Below, in pieces: positions 21,600 through 31,505 of a DNA stretch of 64,000 bases. A model generated the notes under the pieces. It made no database searches. It was not told the origin of the DNA and worked only from the letters and a program-made list of their open reading frames with translations. The position numbers and the translations under genes were made by a program. Numbering within the stretch: position 1 is the first letter of the stretch; every line of letters begins with the position of its first letter. This DNA comes from Aradus depressus (lineage: Eukaryota > Arthropoda > Insecta > Hemiptera > Aradidae): NCBI GenBank assembly GCA_963662175.1, contig OY759225.1, positions 2,170,001 to 2,234,000 on the forward strand. The letters are read 5' to 3'.

Positions 21600-23256
21600 T
21601 TATATACGATATATTTATACTAAACATGTCTGAGAACAGATTAACTAACAGAGTGACACACAATTTTATCTATGGACTCAGGTCATAAGGACGCCATCCG
21701 ATCACCGAAATCTAACTTTATTACAAACAATTCATGGGGAAATATTGTCGATGAATCACCGAGAACGTTTTGTTGTTAAGTACCTAGTATTTTGTACCTG
21801 TACTAGGTACTAGAATAGGATATGATTAGAACGGTTCTTGTTTTCTGTGCAGTAACTCTCTGTTTCTATCCATTCAAGAGAGCAGAAAATTGCTGGTTCC
21901 ACCCCCTCTTTCAGTTGGTTTTGTTTTACCGTTTAGTTACGCCAGGATGGTAGTATCGACAATGAGGTATCCCAAACTTACTAATCAGTTTTATATCAAG
22001 AAAAAAAAAATGAACCAATATATGAAACGGTGTACACCAGAGGACCTAAGCATCCAATGCTCTTATTCCTCTCCTGGAAGCGCTGGGCTTCCGGAAATGA
22101 TACCAGGTATTTCATGAAGACCTGGACTTCCAGGTAGACCTAAGGGTACTTTGGAATTGCGTATCGATCCAGGAAGTGAACTACCGTTTCCTCTTCTTCT
22201 CCACTAATTGTCCTTGACTCCTAACATCCCAGATGCACAGTTGCCCGGACACCCCAAATTCCTGGTCATAATTCGAAAAATCGAAGTTGATACAAATAAT
22301 TATTCATCAACAGGACTTTGATCTAGAGTGACTAGAGTGACTAGAGTGACAGAAACATTTGTTCAAACATGAATCAAAGCGTCGAGAGAGGCCTCGTCGT
22401 CACTTGACCGTTCTAAAATTGGAGTAAAATACAAGAAAAATACCTCTAGAAAATTTCCTGTAAAAATTAGCTGCCAGTTCGCGCCATCTTTTTTTACGTG
22501 AATTTTTCAAGCTGTAATTATGGAATTTTCGAAGAAAATCGAGCTAAATCGAGCATTAGATTATTACACCCCAGGGACATTCTTTTAAAACTTTTTAATT
22601 TAAATACAATTTATTTCGAAAGAACTTTTCTTCTAAAAGTTATGTTTAAATAGTTATTTTAAAATTATAAAATATAATTTTTTTATATAAAAGTTTAAAA
22701 AAATCTTTTTTATAAAAGTTTTCTCTATAAAAAAATCTGGCAAAACTATATGGTCAAAATTTTTATTTTTTAATTGTACTGAAATTGTTATTAAAAAGTA
22801 TTTTCTGAAAAATATATGCATTTATATTCAAGAAAATGTAAATACTGTTAATATAGTTTCCGAAAGAAATCATATGCAGATTTGTTCATTCTCCTGCAAC
22901 TTCATGACATTTCACTGACAATTTTTATAAAAACTGGTTAAGTAGAATAAGTAGATAGCAATAACTACTAGACATTAGTCACATCCCATTCCCATGGTCA
23001 AAAAACATTGAAAACAATACTAAACGTGACGTATGTATTTAAGAAAAAATTGGATTCTTCTATTGAGTATGGCTCGAAACTGACTATATCTTGAAAACTG
23101 TTGGTTCTACGGGCTCGAAAATGGTTTCATTCGATTCAGAGGGCCGAAAAACATCGAAATCAACACCAAACACAAAAAAAATTGGAGATAAAAAAATTCA
23201 GGTTAAAAACCGTATATAATTTCAAAACGGTTAAGCCTTTCGGCTTTGGTGTAGTT
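21600..23256. other. Mostly unassigned AT-rich DNA
   Basis: A short triple TGACTAGAG repeat lies near 22327. Between 22980 and 23250 are diverged copies of a block ending in AAAAACAT(T/C)GAAA. No gene is supported. Confidence 0.4.
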
Positions 23257-23340
23257 CTATTCGATTCGGAAAACCAAAAAACATGAAAAATGCTTGCTTT
23301 TATTAAAATATATTGTTGGCAGAATTTTGGCCAGGAATTT
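23257..23340. repeat. Direct repeat, first copy
   Basis: TTCTATTCGATTCGGAAAAC through TTGGCCAGGAATTT recurs at 24147-24237 nearly unchanged. The second copy sits inside a Tigger-like element, suggesting it was moved there. Confidence 0.85.
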
Positions 23341-23888
23341 GGTGTTTATCTGGACCACTGTGCGACGTCCGGCTACGCCTCTATTCAACATGACTATTAA
23401 CTCTAAGCTCTTAATCTTCTTCTTATTAAGAGGAAAGATAATCCGTGGGGCGGCAACGAATACGTAGTCCTGAGACTGGACCTATATTACTGACCGGACA
23501 ACGCCAGGTAACCTGCTAGTAGTGATTCAGTCAAATTAGGTTCTATTTATATCATTTCAATCCCAACCTAAATTAGTGATATTAATATATTCCCAGTTCA
23601 CAATGGAATAATATGACAACAAATTGTGTCAAGTTCGACTGACTACGAAATCAATTTTTAAATTAAACTGAACTTGACACACAATTCTGAAAATATGATT
23701 TACAAATAGGAGCATTAACAATGAGAACAATGAGGATCATTTCCCTCAAGAAATATAACAGTTGGATTATAGTTGCTAACTGAGGTTATAGGTTATAGTT
23801 ATTAACATAAAATAATATAATTATTGCAGGTATGTATCTTGCGTAAAGACGGAAACGGAAGCCTGTATATGAATGGTCTATATGTTTC

Positions 23889-24256
23889 TGAGTTGAGTCT
23901 CGATTATCCGGACGAGATTTAAAAAAATAAATAAATAAAATAAAATTTAGTAAACTAAACATTTAATTAACGAGCGGTAAGTAAAAAAATAATTCAAAAA
24001 GAGGGTTTGACTAGTCATACTCAGTTAGATTAGCGGGACTCTACTTTTTTTTTTTTAGTTGGTTTTAAAAGAGGATGCGGTGCGCCTTGCGTTGCAGCAA
24101 CATCACCCAGTCTACGTTTAGGCAAAGCTCGGGATCATTACATTGCCTGTTCTATTCGATTCGGAAAACCAAAAAAACATGAAAAATGCTTGCTTTTATT
24201 AAAATATATTGTTGGCAGAATTTTGGCCAGGAATTTAGTAGCGGGACTCTACTGTA
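23889..24256. mobile_element. Tigger-like remnant with an internal duplication
   Basis: The left end GAGTTGAGTCTCGATTATCC and right end TAGCGGGACTCTACTGTA resemble pogo/Tigger terminal repeats. AGATTAGCGGGACTCTACT already occurs at 24029-24047, so the right end is present twice, separated by a T run, about 80 bp of unknown DNA and the direct repeat above. No transposase. Confidence 0.45.
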
Positions 24257-24426
24257 CATAAAACAATTTTCGTGTCGATACATACATTCTATTGGGAGTT
24301 ATCATGTTCACAGACACAGACAGAATTTTTTTTTTTAGCTGTGCGAAAAATATAGGGGATGTTTTGTAATTGGTCAACAATTTTATGCGGAGTTTTCAAA
24401 GGAATTTCATGTTTTTTCCGACCTCC
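24257..24426 (-). repeat. DR1 fragment (minus)
   Basis: TTTTCGTGTCGATACATACA, TTGGGAGTTATCATGTTCAC and the hairpin-proximal part (GATGTTTTGTAATTGGTC) are recognisable. SINE-B lies next to it. Confidence 0.65.
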
Positions 24427-24437
24427 AGATTCTAAAT

Positions 24438-24642
24438 CGGGGGCCATGGGGCTAGAGCGTAGGGCTTTGGTCGCATGGTCTTCACCATGGTTTGCGGGTT
24501 CGAATCCTGCCAGGGAGTCAGTTTTATTTCGTGGATAGAACTCCCTCCCGGGGCCATGGATGTGGTAAATAACTAGATAACACATTGGCATGGCTAACAT
24601 GCATCGGACATAAAGCCAAAAAACAAAAAATAATAAAATTAA
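24438..24642 (+). mobile_element. SINE-B copy, full length
   Basis: Second tRNA-derived family: GCGTAGGGCTTTGGTCGCAT, B box GCGGGTTCGAATCCTGCC, CCTCCCGGGGCCATGGATGT, then an A-rich tail. Near-perfect 11-bp target duplication AGATTCTAAAT/AGATTCTAGAT (24427-24437, 24643-24653). A sister copy lies at 62834-63030. Confidence 0.88.
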
Positions 24643-24699
24643 AGATTCTAGATATGAAATAAAAAAATTCTGTCTGTCTGTATGTCTATGAACTCTCTA

Positions 24700-25043
24700 G
24701 GTTAGATTAGGTTTTTGACTCATGCCCGAGCTTTAACTACGAGGTCATATCGCCTACTACCAGAGAGCTCTTTCGTCACTCTGGTGGACATGAGCCCGAC
24801 TCTACTCTGGGAGTCCTAAATTTTGCCTACCCTAAATTTTTATTCACCTAGGGCAGGGGTCTTTAACGAGTACATGACATCGTACAGGCTCGGGACCATC
24901 GCTTAATGTCCCATCCGAAGGACGGCGTGCTTAAGTTTATTTGACCTCCCAGATAAAATAAACTAAGGGCCTCGGTCGGGTTACGAACCCACGTTCTTGA
25001 GCTCAGAAGTCAAGCACGCATACCACTGAGCTACCGGCGCCCT
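24700..25043 (-). mobile_element. SINE-A copy with perfect 14-bp target duplication
   Basis: CTATGAACTCTCTA occurs at 24686-24699 and 25044-25057, exactly flanking a complete SINE-A (tail GGTTAGATTAGG; head ends GAGCTACCGGCGCCCT). It fixes the element's 5' base at AGGGCGCC and its length at 344 bp. Confidence 0.96.
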
Positions 25044-25057
25044 CTATGAACTCTCTA

Positions 25058-25810
25058 TAAAAACAATGTTTTGACACAAAATTATATAAGTGTGACCAGA
25101 ACTCTGTAAGGACAACACAATTTTCAGCCGAATCGGCCAAAGGTTTTTTTTTTTTTTTTTTTTTTTCCTTCATTATGGAATCAGGGGCTCTGGAAACATG
25201 AAATTCCGGGGAAAACAACATCAAATTTCTAATAGATTTATTTTATATAAATATAAAATAACGTAAGTAATAAGTAACTGATCCTCTCGTTAGTGATGGT
25301 TCTCGGGTAACGTATTGTGTAACGTTTGGAAGTAATTACGTCAGGTTAATTACCTGATATTCTCCAATTTTCATGATCTCCAACATGTTCTGTTATAGAT
25401 CAGATATCTTGTGAATCTGTAAATCACTCTAGTCCTCCTTACCCTAATTAAGTGATTACAGTAACACAATACAATTAACATACTGCTATTTGAGTAGTAG
25501 TGATTTTGTGATCTGTTATCTGCCCCCTACCACATATATAACATGATGCGCGGGAGCCTTTCATCCTACCAATTCTCCAGTGAACAAACATGTTTATCTG
25601 TGTGTTGTCCATGTCAGTCTTGTGTTGTAGTCATGTCAGTTGTCTTGTAGCTTTCTTCTCTTGTCAGTTCACCAATCGTGTCTTCATTATCTCGATATAC
25701 GTCCCAAATATCAGATAACTACAAATTGTCACGACAGTTATCAGCTGCTATATTTTGACTATATACTTTACAAATTTTCGAGAGTTGTGAAACCTATAAA
25801 AAAAAAAATC
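25058..25810. other. DR1 fragment and unassigned DNA
   Basis: 25058-25235 is DR1-like with a T run. 25236-25810 has no recognised feature; the 69-codon frame at 25640-25849 runs into DR1 and is not gene-like. Confidence 0.45.
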
Positions 25811-25811
25811 A

Positions 25812-26310
25812 TCGACAATGTACTTCCCCAGGACAAATTAATCAACTAATTTTTCACTTTGCCTACGAAAGCAAACTAATGAATTGGTTGAAATTGGTTA
25901 TATTGCCCTAATCCCCCCCCCCCTTTGTCCGAATTGGGTGAAAATCGATAGGTGTTGTTCTTATGGGGTTTTAAGCACATGTATAAAATTTCGTATCGAT
26001 TTATTCATTCTATCGGCAGTTATTCGAGTTTTTATGTTAACCTTCCCCCCTAATTCCCGTTCCCTTTGGGCGATATGGCTGAAAAACAATAGGTGTCGTC
26101 GTTAGTGGGTTCTGGATACACATATAAAATTTTGTGTCGATATATTCATTCTATCGGGAGTCATCGTGTTCACAAACGCACAGACAGAATGTTTTTTTCA
26201 TATTTTGAATCTAGAGGTTGGAAAATATAAAATTTTGTTGAAAACTCCATATAGAATTTTCACCGATAACATACCTTCCCCTGTACTTGGTTTCGCTGGA
26301 GATAATTTGA
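25812..26310 (-). repeat. DR1 copy, essentially full length
   Basis: From ATCATCGACAATGTACTTCC to ACATACCTTCCCCTGTACTT, in order: right terminus, module 2 (TATCGGCAGTTATTCGAG), module 1 (TATCGGGAGTCATCGTGTTC), the CACAGACAGAAT tract, and the hairpin end. At about 490 bp it is one of the best copies for reconstructing the family. It has no coding frame. Confidence 0.85.
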
Positions 26311-26935
26311 CAGGAGTATTGAAATGGTCTGAGCATTGATACAATTAGGATGGGAAGCAGAGAGCTGCTGTGAAGAAAGTGGTCTAGGTGAAGACTAGAG
26401 ACTAGACTATTCTTGGTCCGGACAAAGACAGATTTCACTTTCATTGTGCATCTAGTACATAGACTGGCTGTCTGAACATCTATCATCACTTTTACCTGGA
26501 ATCACTTCTTGTAGACCCTCCTCCGTTCAACTCTCTACAAGGATGTTCAAATGGAGGAACCTAACAAGACCGGGGGGGTTCACAACCAGAGCATGTCCAG
26601 TGACAGAAAATACTTATATCAAGTTTCAGCCAAATCGGTCGAAGGGAAGTGGGATATAATCGTTAAATTGGGTTCAGAGGAAGAGCGAAAACTTAGTTTA
26701 ATTTATTCGCACTGGGGATGTACATTGCCAGTGATTCACTGACGATTTTAATTTTCTCAAATAATTGCTCGTTTGAACTAAAAATTTGAACTTGTCCATA
26801 AATTTGACACTTGTACAAGTTATTATACATAGTTATACACGGAAACGGAATTTTATTCTCACTGTTCAAAAAGAATAATATAATCACAACGAAGAATGGT
26901 GTTTCATAGCCAAAAATAATAAGTTATTACTTATA
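26311..26935. other. Unassigned DNA with a DR1 right end
   Basis: 26620-26755 is a plus DR1 right half (GTTTCAGCCAAATCGGTCGA, CTGGGGATGTACATTGCC). The rest is unassigned; the frame at 26551-26742 is partly DR1. Confidence 0.45.
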
Positions 26936-27175
26936 AAAGAGCGCTCTGGTAGTAGGTGATAATATCACCTAATACCATAGCGCTCTTTTGTCACTCTGGT
27001 GGACATGAGCCCGACTCTACTCTGGGAGTCCTAAATTTTGCCTACCCTAAATTTTTATTCACCTAGGGCAGGGGTCTTTAACGAGTACCTGACATAGTAC
27101 AGGCTCGGGACCATCGCTTTAAAGTCCCATCTGAAGGACGACGTGCTTAAGTTTATTTTACCTCCCAGATAAAAT

Positions 27176-27308
27176 AATAATTGTTGAACATTGTGCTGAC
27201 GATGGCGTAAGCCGAAACCGGTACACATTTGTTTTCATATGTTAGTGGAATTAGACAAGATAAGTGTTCAAAAAAGTGTCTTATCTATCATTTTATTTTA
27301 TTTTTTAT
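27176..27308 (+). mobile_element. Short retroelement (tail type) inserted in SINE-A
   Basis: About 133 bp between duplicated CAGATAAAATA sites. It consists of a hammerhead-like motif followed by GTTAGTGGAATTAGACAAGA, AAAAGTGTC and a T/A-rich end. The GTGGAATTAGACAA part matches 16075-16095 and, in reverse, 29268-29282. It is interpreted as a 5'-truncated SINE of a second tail type. Confidence 0.7.
27187..27233 (+). ncRNA. Hammerhead-ribozyme-like motif
   Basis: CTGACGA (27196-27202), an extra T, GGC-GTAA-GCC (stem II with GNRA-type loop) and GAAA (27214-27217). Stem III is the palindrome ACCGGT, then A at the cleavage position. Stem I flanks pair: AACA-T-TGTG before the core, CACA-TT-TGTT after it. 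All parts of a type I hammerhead are present, apart from the extra T. Short palindromic stem III arms are known from retroelement hammerheads that act as dimers. Activity is not shown. Confidence 0.65.
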
Positions 27309-27479
27309 CAGATAAAATAAGCTAAGGGCCTCGGTCGGGTTTGGAACCCACGAGCTTGAGCTCAGAAGACAAGCACGCTGGCGCCCTCCTCCAAAAACAT
27401 TATTTGATACAAAGCTTTCATTTTTATTTTTTGGGCAGAGTTCCTCCACACCTCAAAGGTCAGTCCAATCTACCTTATT

Positions 27480-27720
27480 GTTTTATTTATTCATTTTTAA
27501 TTGATTAGTATATACATATTTATTTTATTTTCTTTATTTGTATATATTGTTATAGTTATATTGTTTTCTTTTTCTTTTCTATATCTCGCACAATGGGACC
27601 TGATGATGGGACGTAAGAACGACCCGAAACATCGTTGGGATAAAGACACTTCCGAAGAGTTTTTGAAAAATAGTTATCTTCATTTTTATTAAATTGAAAA
27701 ATGTGTCTTCTTATTATAAA
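27480..27720 (+). mobile_element. Retroelement tail with a partial hammerhead-like core
   Basis: CTGATGA (27600-27606), T, then GGG-A-CGT/ACG-A-CCC with a purine loop, and GAAAC (27626-27630). Stem III could be AC/GT. The flanks do not pair as stem I, so this copy is probably degenerate or a different fold. It is followed by an A/T-rich tail. The 63-codon frame at 27501-27692 is not credible. Confidence 0.45.
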
Positions 27721-27844
27721 TGTATCTGTGTTAATTTCAGATCATACCGACAATAATGGCTGATTTCGACAATAAGTACGTTATGCAAGAACACATTAGA
27801 ATTCTCAGGTGGATTAAACACGTGACATGAAGTATATTTTATCT

Positions 27845-28316
27845 CTCGATACATTACTGCCCTCATACATCGTATAGCTTTAGAGTAATGGAACGTACCG
27901 GGTCATTTATGGGTTAATACCGGATACATTACTTCCCTCATGCATCGAATAGCTTTGGAAGTAATGGAACGTACCGGGTCATTTATGGGTTATGACCGGA
28001 TACATTACTTAGGTACCTCATGCATCGAATAGCTTTGAAAGTAATGGAACGTATCGGGTCATTTATGGGTTATGACCGGATACATTACTTACCTCATGCA
28101 TCGAATAGCTTTGGAAGTAATGGAACGTACCGGGTCATTTATGGGTTAATACCGGATACATTACTGCCCTCATACATCGAATAGCTTTAGAGTAATGGAA
28201 CGTACCGGGTCATTTATGGGTTATGACCGGATACATTACTTCCCTCATGCATCGAATAGCTTTGGAAGTAATGGAACGTACCGGGTCATTTATGGGTTAA
28301 TACCGGATACATTAAA
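27845..28316. repeat. 76-bp hairpin satellite, six units
   Basis: Six head-to-tail units (GAACGTA at 27891, 27967, 28047, 28123, 28198, 28274). Each contains an imperfect palindrome, CATTACTTCCCTCATGCATC then GAATAGCTTTGGAAGTAATG. This corresponds to the DR1 terminal hairpin (ACATAACTTCCCC, ATACTTCGTATAGC, GGGGAAGTAA). GTACCGGGTCATTTATGGGT is the linker. Confidence 0.92.
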
Positions 28317-28912
28317 TGACTTACTAACAAAAATAAATTAAAGAAAATAAACTTAAAACTAAGGAAGTACTAGGAAATAAATAAATAGAATGTTCATCGT
28401 CGTCATATCTCCAAGAAGTGTGATTCTGCTATTTGACAGGCCTTGAGAGATATTTCGGAAACTTTCTGATCAAAGTTGGCGTCTGTCCAAGAAAGGGAGA
28501 TAAGATGTGAATATCTGAGGGTCACAGTTAAGGATAACCGACAAGACAAGGAAGTGGAGGGAACATGTTTGTCATTGGGGACTAGAGCAGGAAGTCAGAA
28601 CCTGGTGCAACGGTAACTTCAACTTTACCTCAAACTGACTAATGCTTGCGATGCTCGGGCGCAAAATGAAAAGCTCTCTCTCATCCATATCGACAATATA
28701 CTTCCCCAGAGCGGCTAAATTGGAACTAAGTTTTCACTCTCCCACTGAATTCAACTTCACGATTTGGTTGAAAATCAGGAATTGTCCTATTACATTTTGT
28801 GTCGATACATTCAATACATTGTGAATTTCTAGTTCTACCTACCTCTAAGTTGATATCTGACGTAGAACAACGAAATTAAAAACGTGATTATGGTTTATAT
28901 GTAGTTTGCCAG
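28317..28912. other. Unassigned DNA with a DR1 piece
   Basis: 28690-28830 is DR1 (minus; CGACAATATACTTCCCCAGA, AAGTTTTCACTCTCCC). The rest has no recognised feature. Confidence 0.45.
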
Positions 28913-29229
28913 AGGGCGCCGGTAGCTCAGTGTTATGCGTGCTTGTCTTCTGAGCTCAAGATCGTTCGAAACTCGATCAAGGCCCTTAGTTTATTTTATC
29001 TAGGAGGTAAAATAAACTTAAGCACGCCGTCCTTCGGATGGGACGTTAAGCGATGGTCCCGAGCCTGTACGATGTCAGGTACTCGTTAAAGACCCCTACC
29101 CTAAAGTGAATGAAAATTTAGGACTCCCACAGTACAATCGGGTTCATGTCCACCAGAGTGACGAAAGAGCAGGTGATATGACCTCGTAGTTAAAGCCCGG
29201 GCATGAGTCATAAAACCTAACCTAACCTG
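28913..29229 (+). mobile_element. SINE-A copy with telomere-like tail
   Basis: AGGGCGCCGGTAGCTCAGTG head, altered B box (GATCGTTCGAAACTCGATC), full body and GAGTCATAAAACCTAACCTA ACC tail. A short deletion near GAAAGAGC removes the GCTCTGGTAG segment. No clear target duplication. Confidence 0.9.
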
Positions 29230-29235
29230 TAGTAA

Positions 29236-29385
29236 ATAAATAAAACAAACTTATTTTTGAAATATTGTCTATTCCACTAAAGATATATACATATATAACT
29301 ACCGGTTTCGGCTTTATACCGGTATCGAACCCACGATCTTGAGCTCAGAAGGCAAGCACGCATACCACTGAGCTACCGGCGCCCT
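29236..29385 (-). mobile_element. Chimeric SINE: SINE-A tRNA head fused to the hammerhead-type tail
   Basis: On the minus strand an intact SINE-A head (A box TAGCTCAGTGGTATG, through GATCGTGGGTTCGATACC) runs straight into GGTATAAAGCCGAAACCGGT, then TTTAGTGGAATAGACAATAT and an A/T-rich tail. GCCGAAACCGGT and GTGGAAT-AGACAA are the stem II end, GAAA, stem III and tail of the 27187 motif. The CTGANGA part is lost at the junction. So the same head serves two different tails. Confidence 0.75.
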
Positions 29386-29390
29386 CTTTC

Positions 29391-29600
29391 TTACAGCAAT
29401 TTCAAACTGGCATTATTGAGTATACGAAAGTAATGAGTTGGCATCAGTGCTATTTTTTTTGTTTTACTGGTACAGCGAAATGCTGAGAGTGACATTCTTA
29501 TACCTAGTAATGTCAGATTTTGAGGAGGGGGAAGTGTGGGGGGTGATTGGTGGGAGTGATCTGTAAGCTTGATAGGTCCTGTAATGGTCACATCACATAT
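29391..29600. repeat. DR2 dispersed repeat copy with inverted halves
   Basis: CTGGCATTATTGAG and GAGTTGGCATCAG match the 16870 copy in direct orientation. GGGGAAGTGTGGG and GAGTGATCTGTAAGC match it in reverse. DR2 is therefore probably an inverted-repeat element. Confidence 0.5.
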
Positions 29601-30178
29601 ATTTTATTTTTATTTTTTCTAATTTTTCATGAAAACTACCAATAAGTTAATTAGTTAATTACTGTGACTCATGCGCTTTAAACATTAGTGATCTATATAT
29701 AATTCCTGCAACTTTTATTACACACTTGAATATCTAAAGGAGGTGCAATTGTTGTGTCATTCGTTGCATTATTGACCAACAACAAATGCATCATGCACAT
29801 TGAACACTCCGGGCAGTTGAAAAGTGCAATAGGAATAATAAAATTAAATAATAATAATAATAACATTTGATTAGAACAATGTCTAGGACATAAATAGAAC
29901 CAACGGAGAATCCCCGCGGGTCAGATGGGCAAAAATACAATTTGGCTGAGAGAAGCGTGCCAGGCTCTCCAAAACCTTGGCCTACATCAAACATAGGCCC
30001 CTGCAATACTGTTCCAAAGTTAAATTACTTCCCCAGCTCTAGACAGTACAATGACAAGAAATTCCAATGAAATCACAACTTCGAGTTTCTGACCAAGTAC
30101 ATAACTTCTTCTATAGTTCGTTAAAACGAATAAATGAGTTATAGAGAATGACGCAAATTAACCAGTTAACTCCAAGAG

Positions 30179-30211
<33 letters not shown>
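29601..30211. other. Unassigned DNA, DR1 end and AT microsatellite
   Basis: 29600-30005 has no recognised feature; the minus frame at 29791-30006 is unrecognised. 30045-30125 is a DR1 end. 30182-30210 is (AT)n. Confidence 0.45.
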
Positions 30212-30212
<1 letters not shown>

Positions 30213-31172
30213 TCGTGGATGAATCACCTACAATGTACTTCCCCAGAACGAATTAATCAATTAAGTTTTCGCTCTCCCTCTAAAACCAATCTATCGTTTT
30301 GGCTAAAATGAATAGTTGACTAATATAGGAACTACTGAAACCTCCCATCGACAGTTATTAGGGTATTTGAGTTAAGCCCCCTCCATGTCCTTTCGACCAA
30401 ATTGGACATCTATGTCATCTTTACAGGAGTTTTGAATTTACATAACATTTCGTGTTAATACATTCATTCTATTGGGTAGAGGGCGCCGGTAGCTCAGTGG
30501 TATGCGTGCTTGCCTTCTGAGCTCAAGAGCGTGGGTTCGAAACCCGACCGAGGCCTTTAGTTTATTTTATCTGGGAGGTAAAATAAACTAAAGCACGCCG
30601 TCCTTCGGATGGGACGTTAAGCGATGGTCGCGAGCCTGTACGATGTCGGGTACTCGTTAAAGACCCCTGGTCCTAGGTGAATAAAAATTTAGGGTAGGCA
30701 AAATTTAGGACTCCCACAGTAGAGTCGGACTCATGTCCACCAGAGTGACGAAAGAGCGCTCTGGTAGTAGGCAAGACACACACGCAGAGACAGAGAGAAA
30801 CTGTTTTTACTTCCTTCAGCTACACGAAGTATAGGGGAAGTTATGTAATCGGTCTGAAATTCGATGTTCAGTTTTCAACGGAATTTCATATATTCCGACC
30901 TCTTGATTTCGAAACGATAACTCCCGACACGAGATACTAAATGTGTATCCAGAAGCCTCGAAGGAAAACACCTATTGATTTTCAGCAAAATCAGCCGATA
31001 TGGACAGGAATCAGAGGGTAGACTCAACCCAAAAACCCCAATAATGGCCGATGTAATGAATCTATAGAGAAAACATTTGTGTGAAGGTCAATTAACTTCG
31101 GAGGGAGAGCGACAACATAAATGATTATTTCGTGCTGGCGAAGTACATAGCCGGTGATTCACAGACGACTTT
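30212..31172. repeat. Inverted pair of DR1 copies with a SINE-A between them
   Basis: 30212-30478 is minus DR1 (ATGAATCACCTACAATGTAC onward). 30810-31172 is plus DR1, from the hairpin (TTCAGCTACACGAAGTATAG) to GGCGAAGTACATAGCCGGTG. They are oriented hairpin to hairpin, and the SINE at 30479-30772 lies in the first. Confidence 0.8.
30479..30772 (+). mobile_element. SINE-A copy, 3' end missing
   Basis: Intact head with canonical A box and B box (GTGGGTTCGAAACCCGACC) and body, stopping at CTGGTAGTAGGC. The ATATGACC end and tail are absent. It is one of the best-preserved heads here. Confidence 0.9.
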
Positions 31173-31261
31173 TTTTCATAATTTTTTAGAATCGGGGTCG
31201 GAATTTCCGCTCGATTACACAACTTCCCCTAATATCCCTTGACTTCTGCTTTGCAAATTAT

Positions 31262-31505
31262 CGGCCCGGCGGATCTAAGCACATAAGTCAAAAAATTTAT
31301 TATTATTTTTATTGTTTCAAGTTATGTACTTAAGTACATTTTTAGAGTGTAAACATTATCGATGTTGAAAAAGAACATTTCCGGTTTAGGTGGCATTGAA
31401 TGGAAACTGACTCATGTGTTTTAGGACGACTGAGTTGAAAAAAAAAACATACTAAAATAAAAATAAAAATAAATTCATTTGACTTATGTGCTTAGGTCCG
31501 CCGCA
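31262..31505. repeat. Stem-loop-forming inverted repeat (outer)
   Basis: CGGCGGATCTAAGCACATAA then GTCAAA (from about 31267) pairs with TTTGACTTATGTGCTTAGGT then CCGCCG at about 31478-31503. About 180 bp lie between. The right arm overlaps the left end of the next inverted repeat. Confidence 0.75.

Larger units (their letters stand above)
26936..27385 (-). mobile_element. SINE-A with a fold-back end, split by another element
   Basis: The 3' end is a local inverted repeat (GAGCGCTCTGGTAGTAGGTG facing TCACCTAATACCATAGCGCT). The body then runs to CCTCCCAGATAAAATA and resumes after about 27310 with CAGATAAAATA, ending TGGCGCCCTC. CAGATAAAATA flanks the interruption as an 11-bp target duplication. 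The head also lacks the A-box region. Confidence 0.85.

Noticed and set aside
21330..21663. T-H repeat frames over the (TG)n tract
   Set aside because: Dinucleotide repeats translate to alternating residues; not genes.
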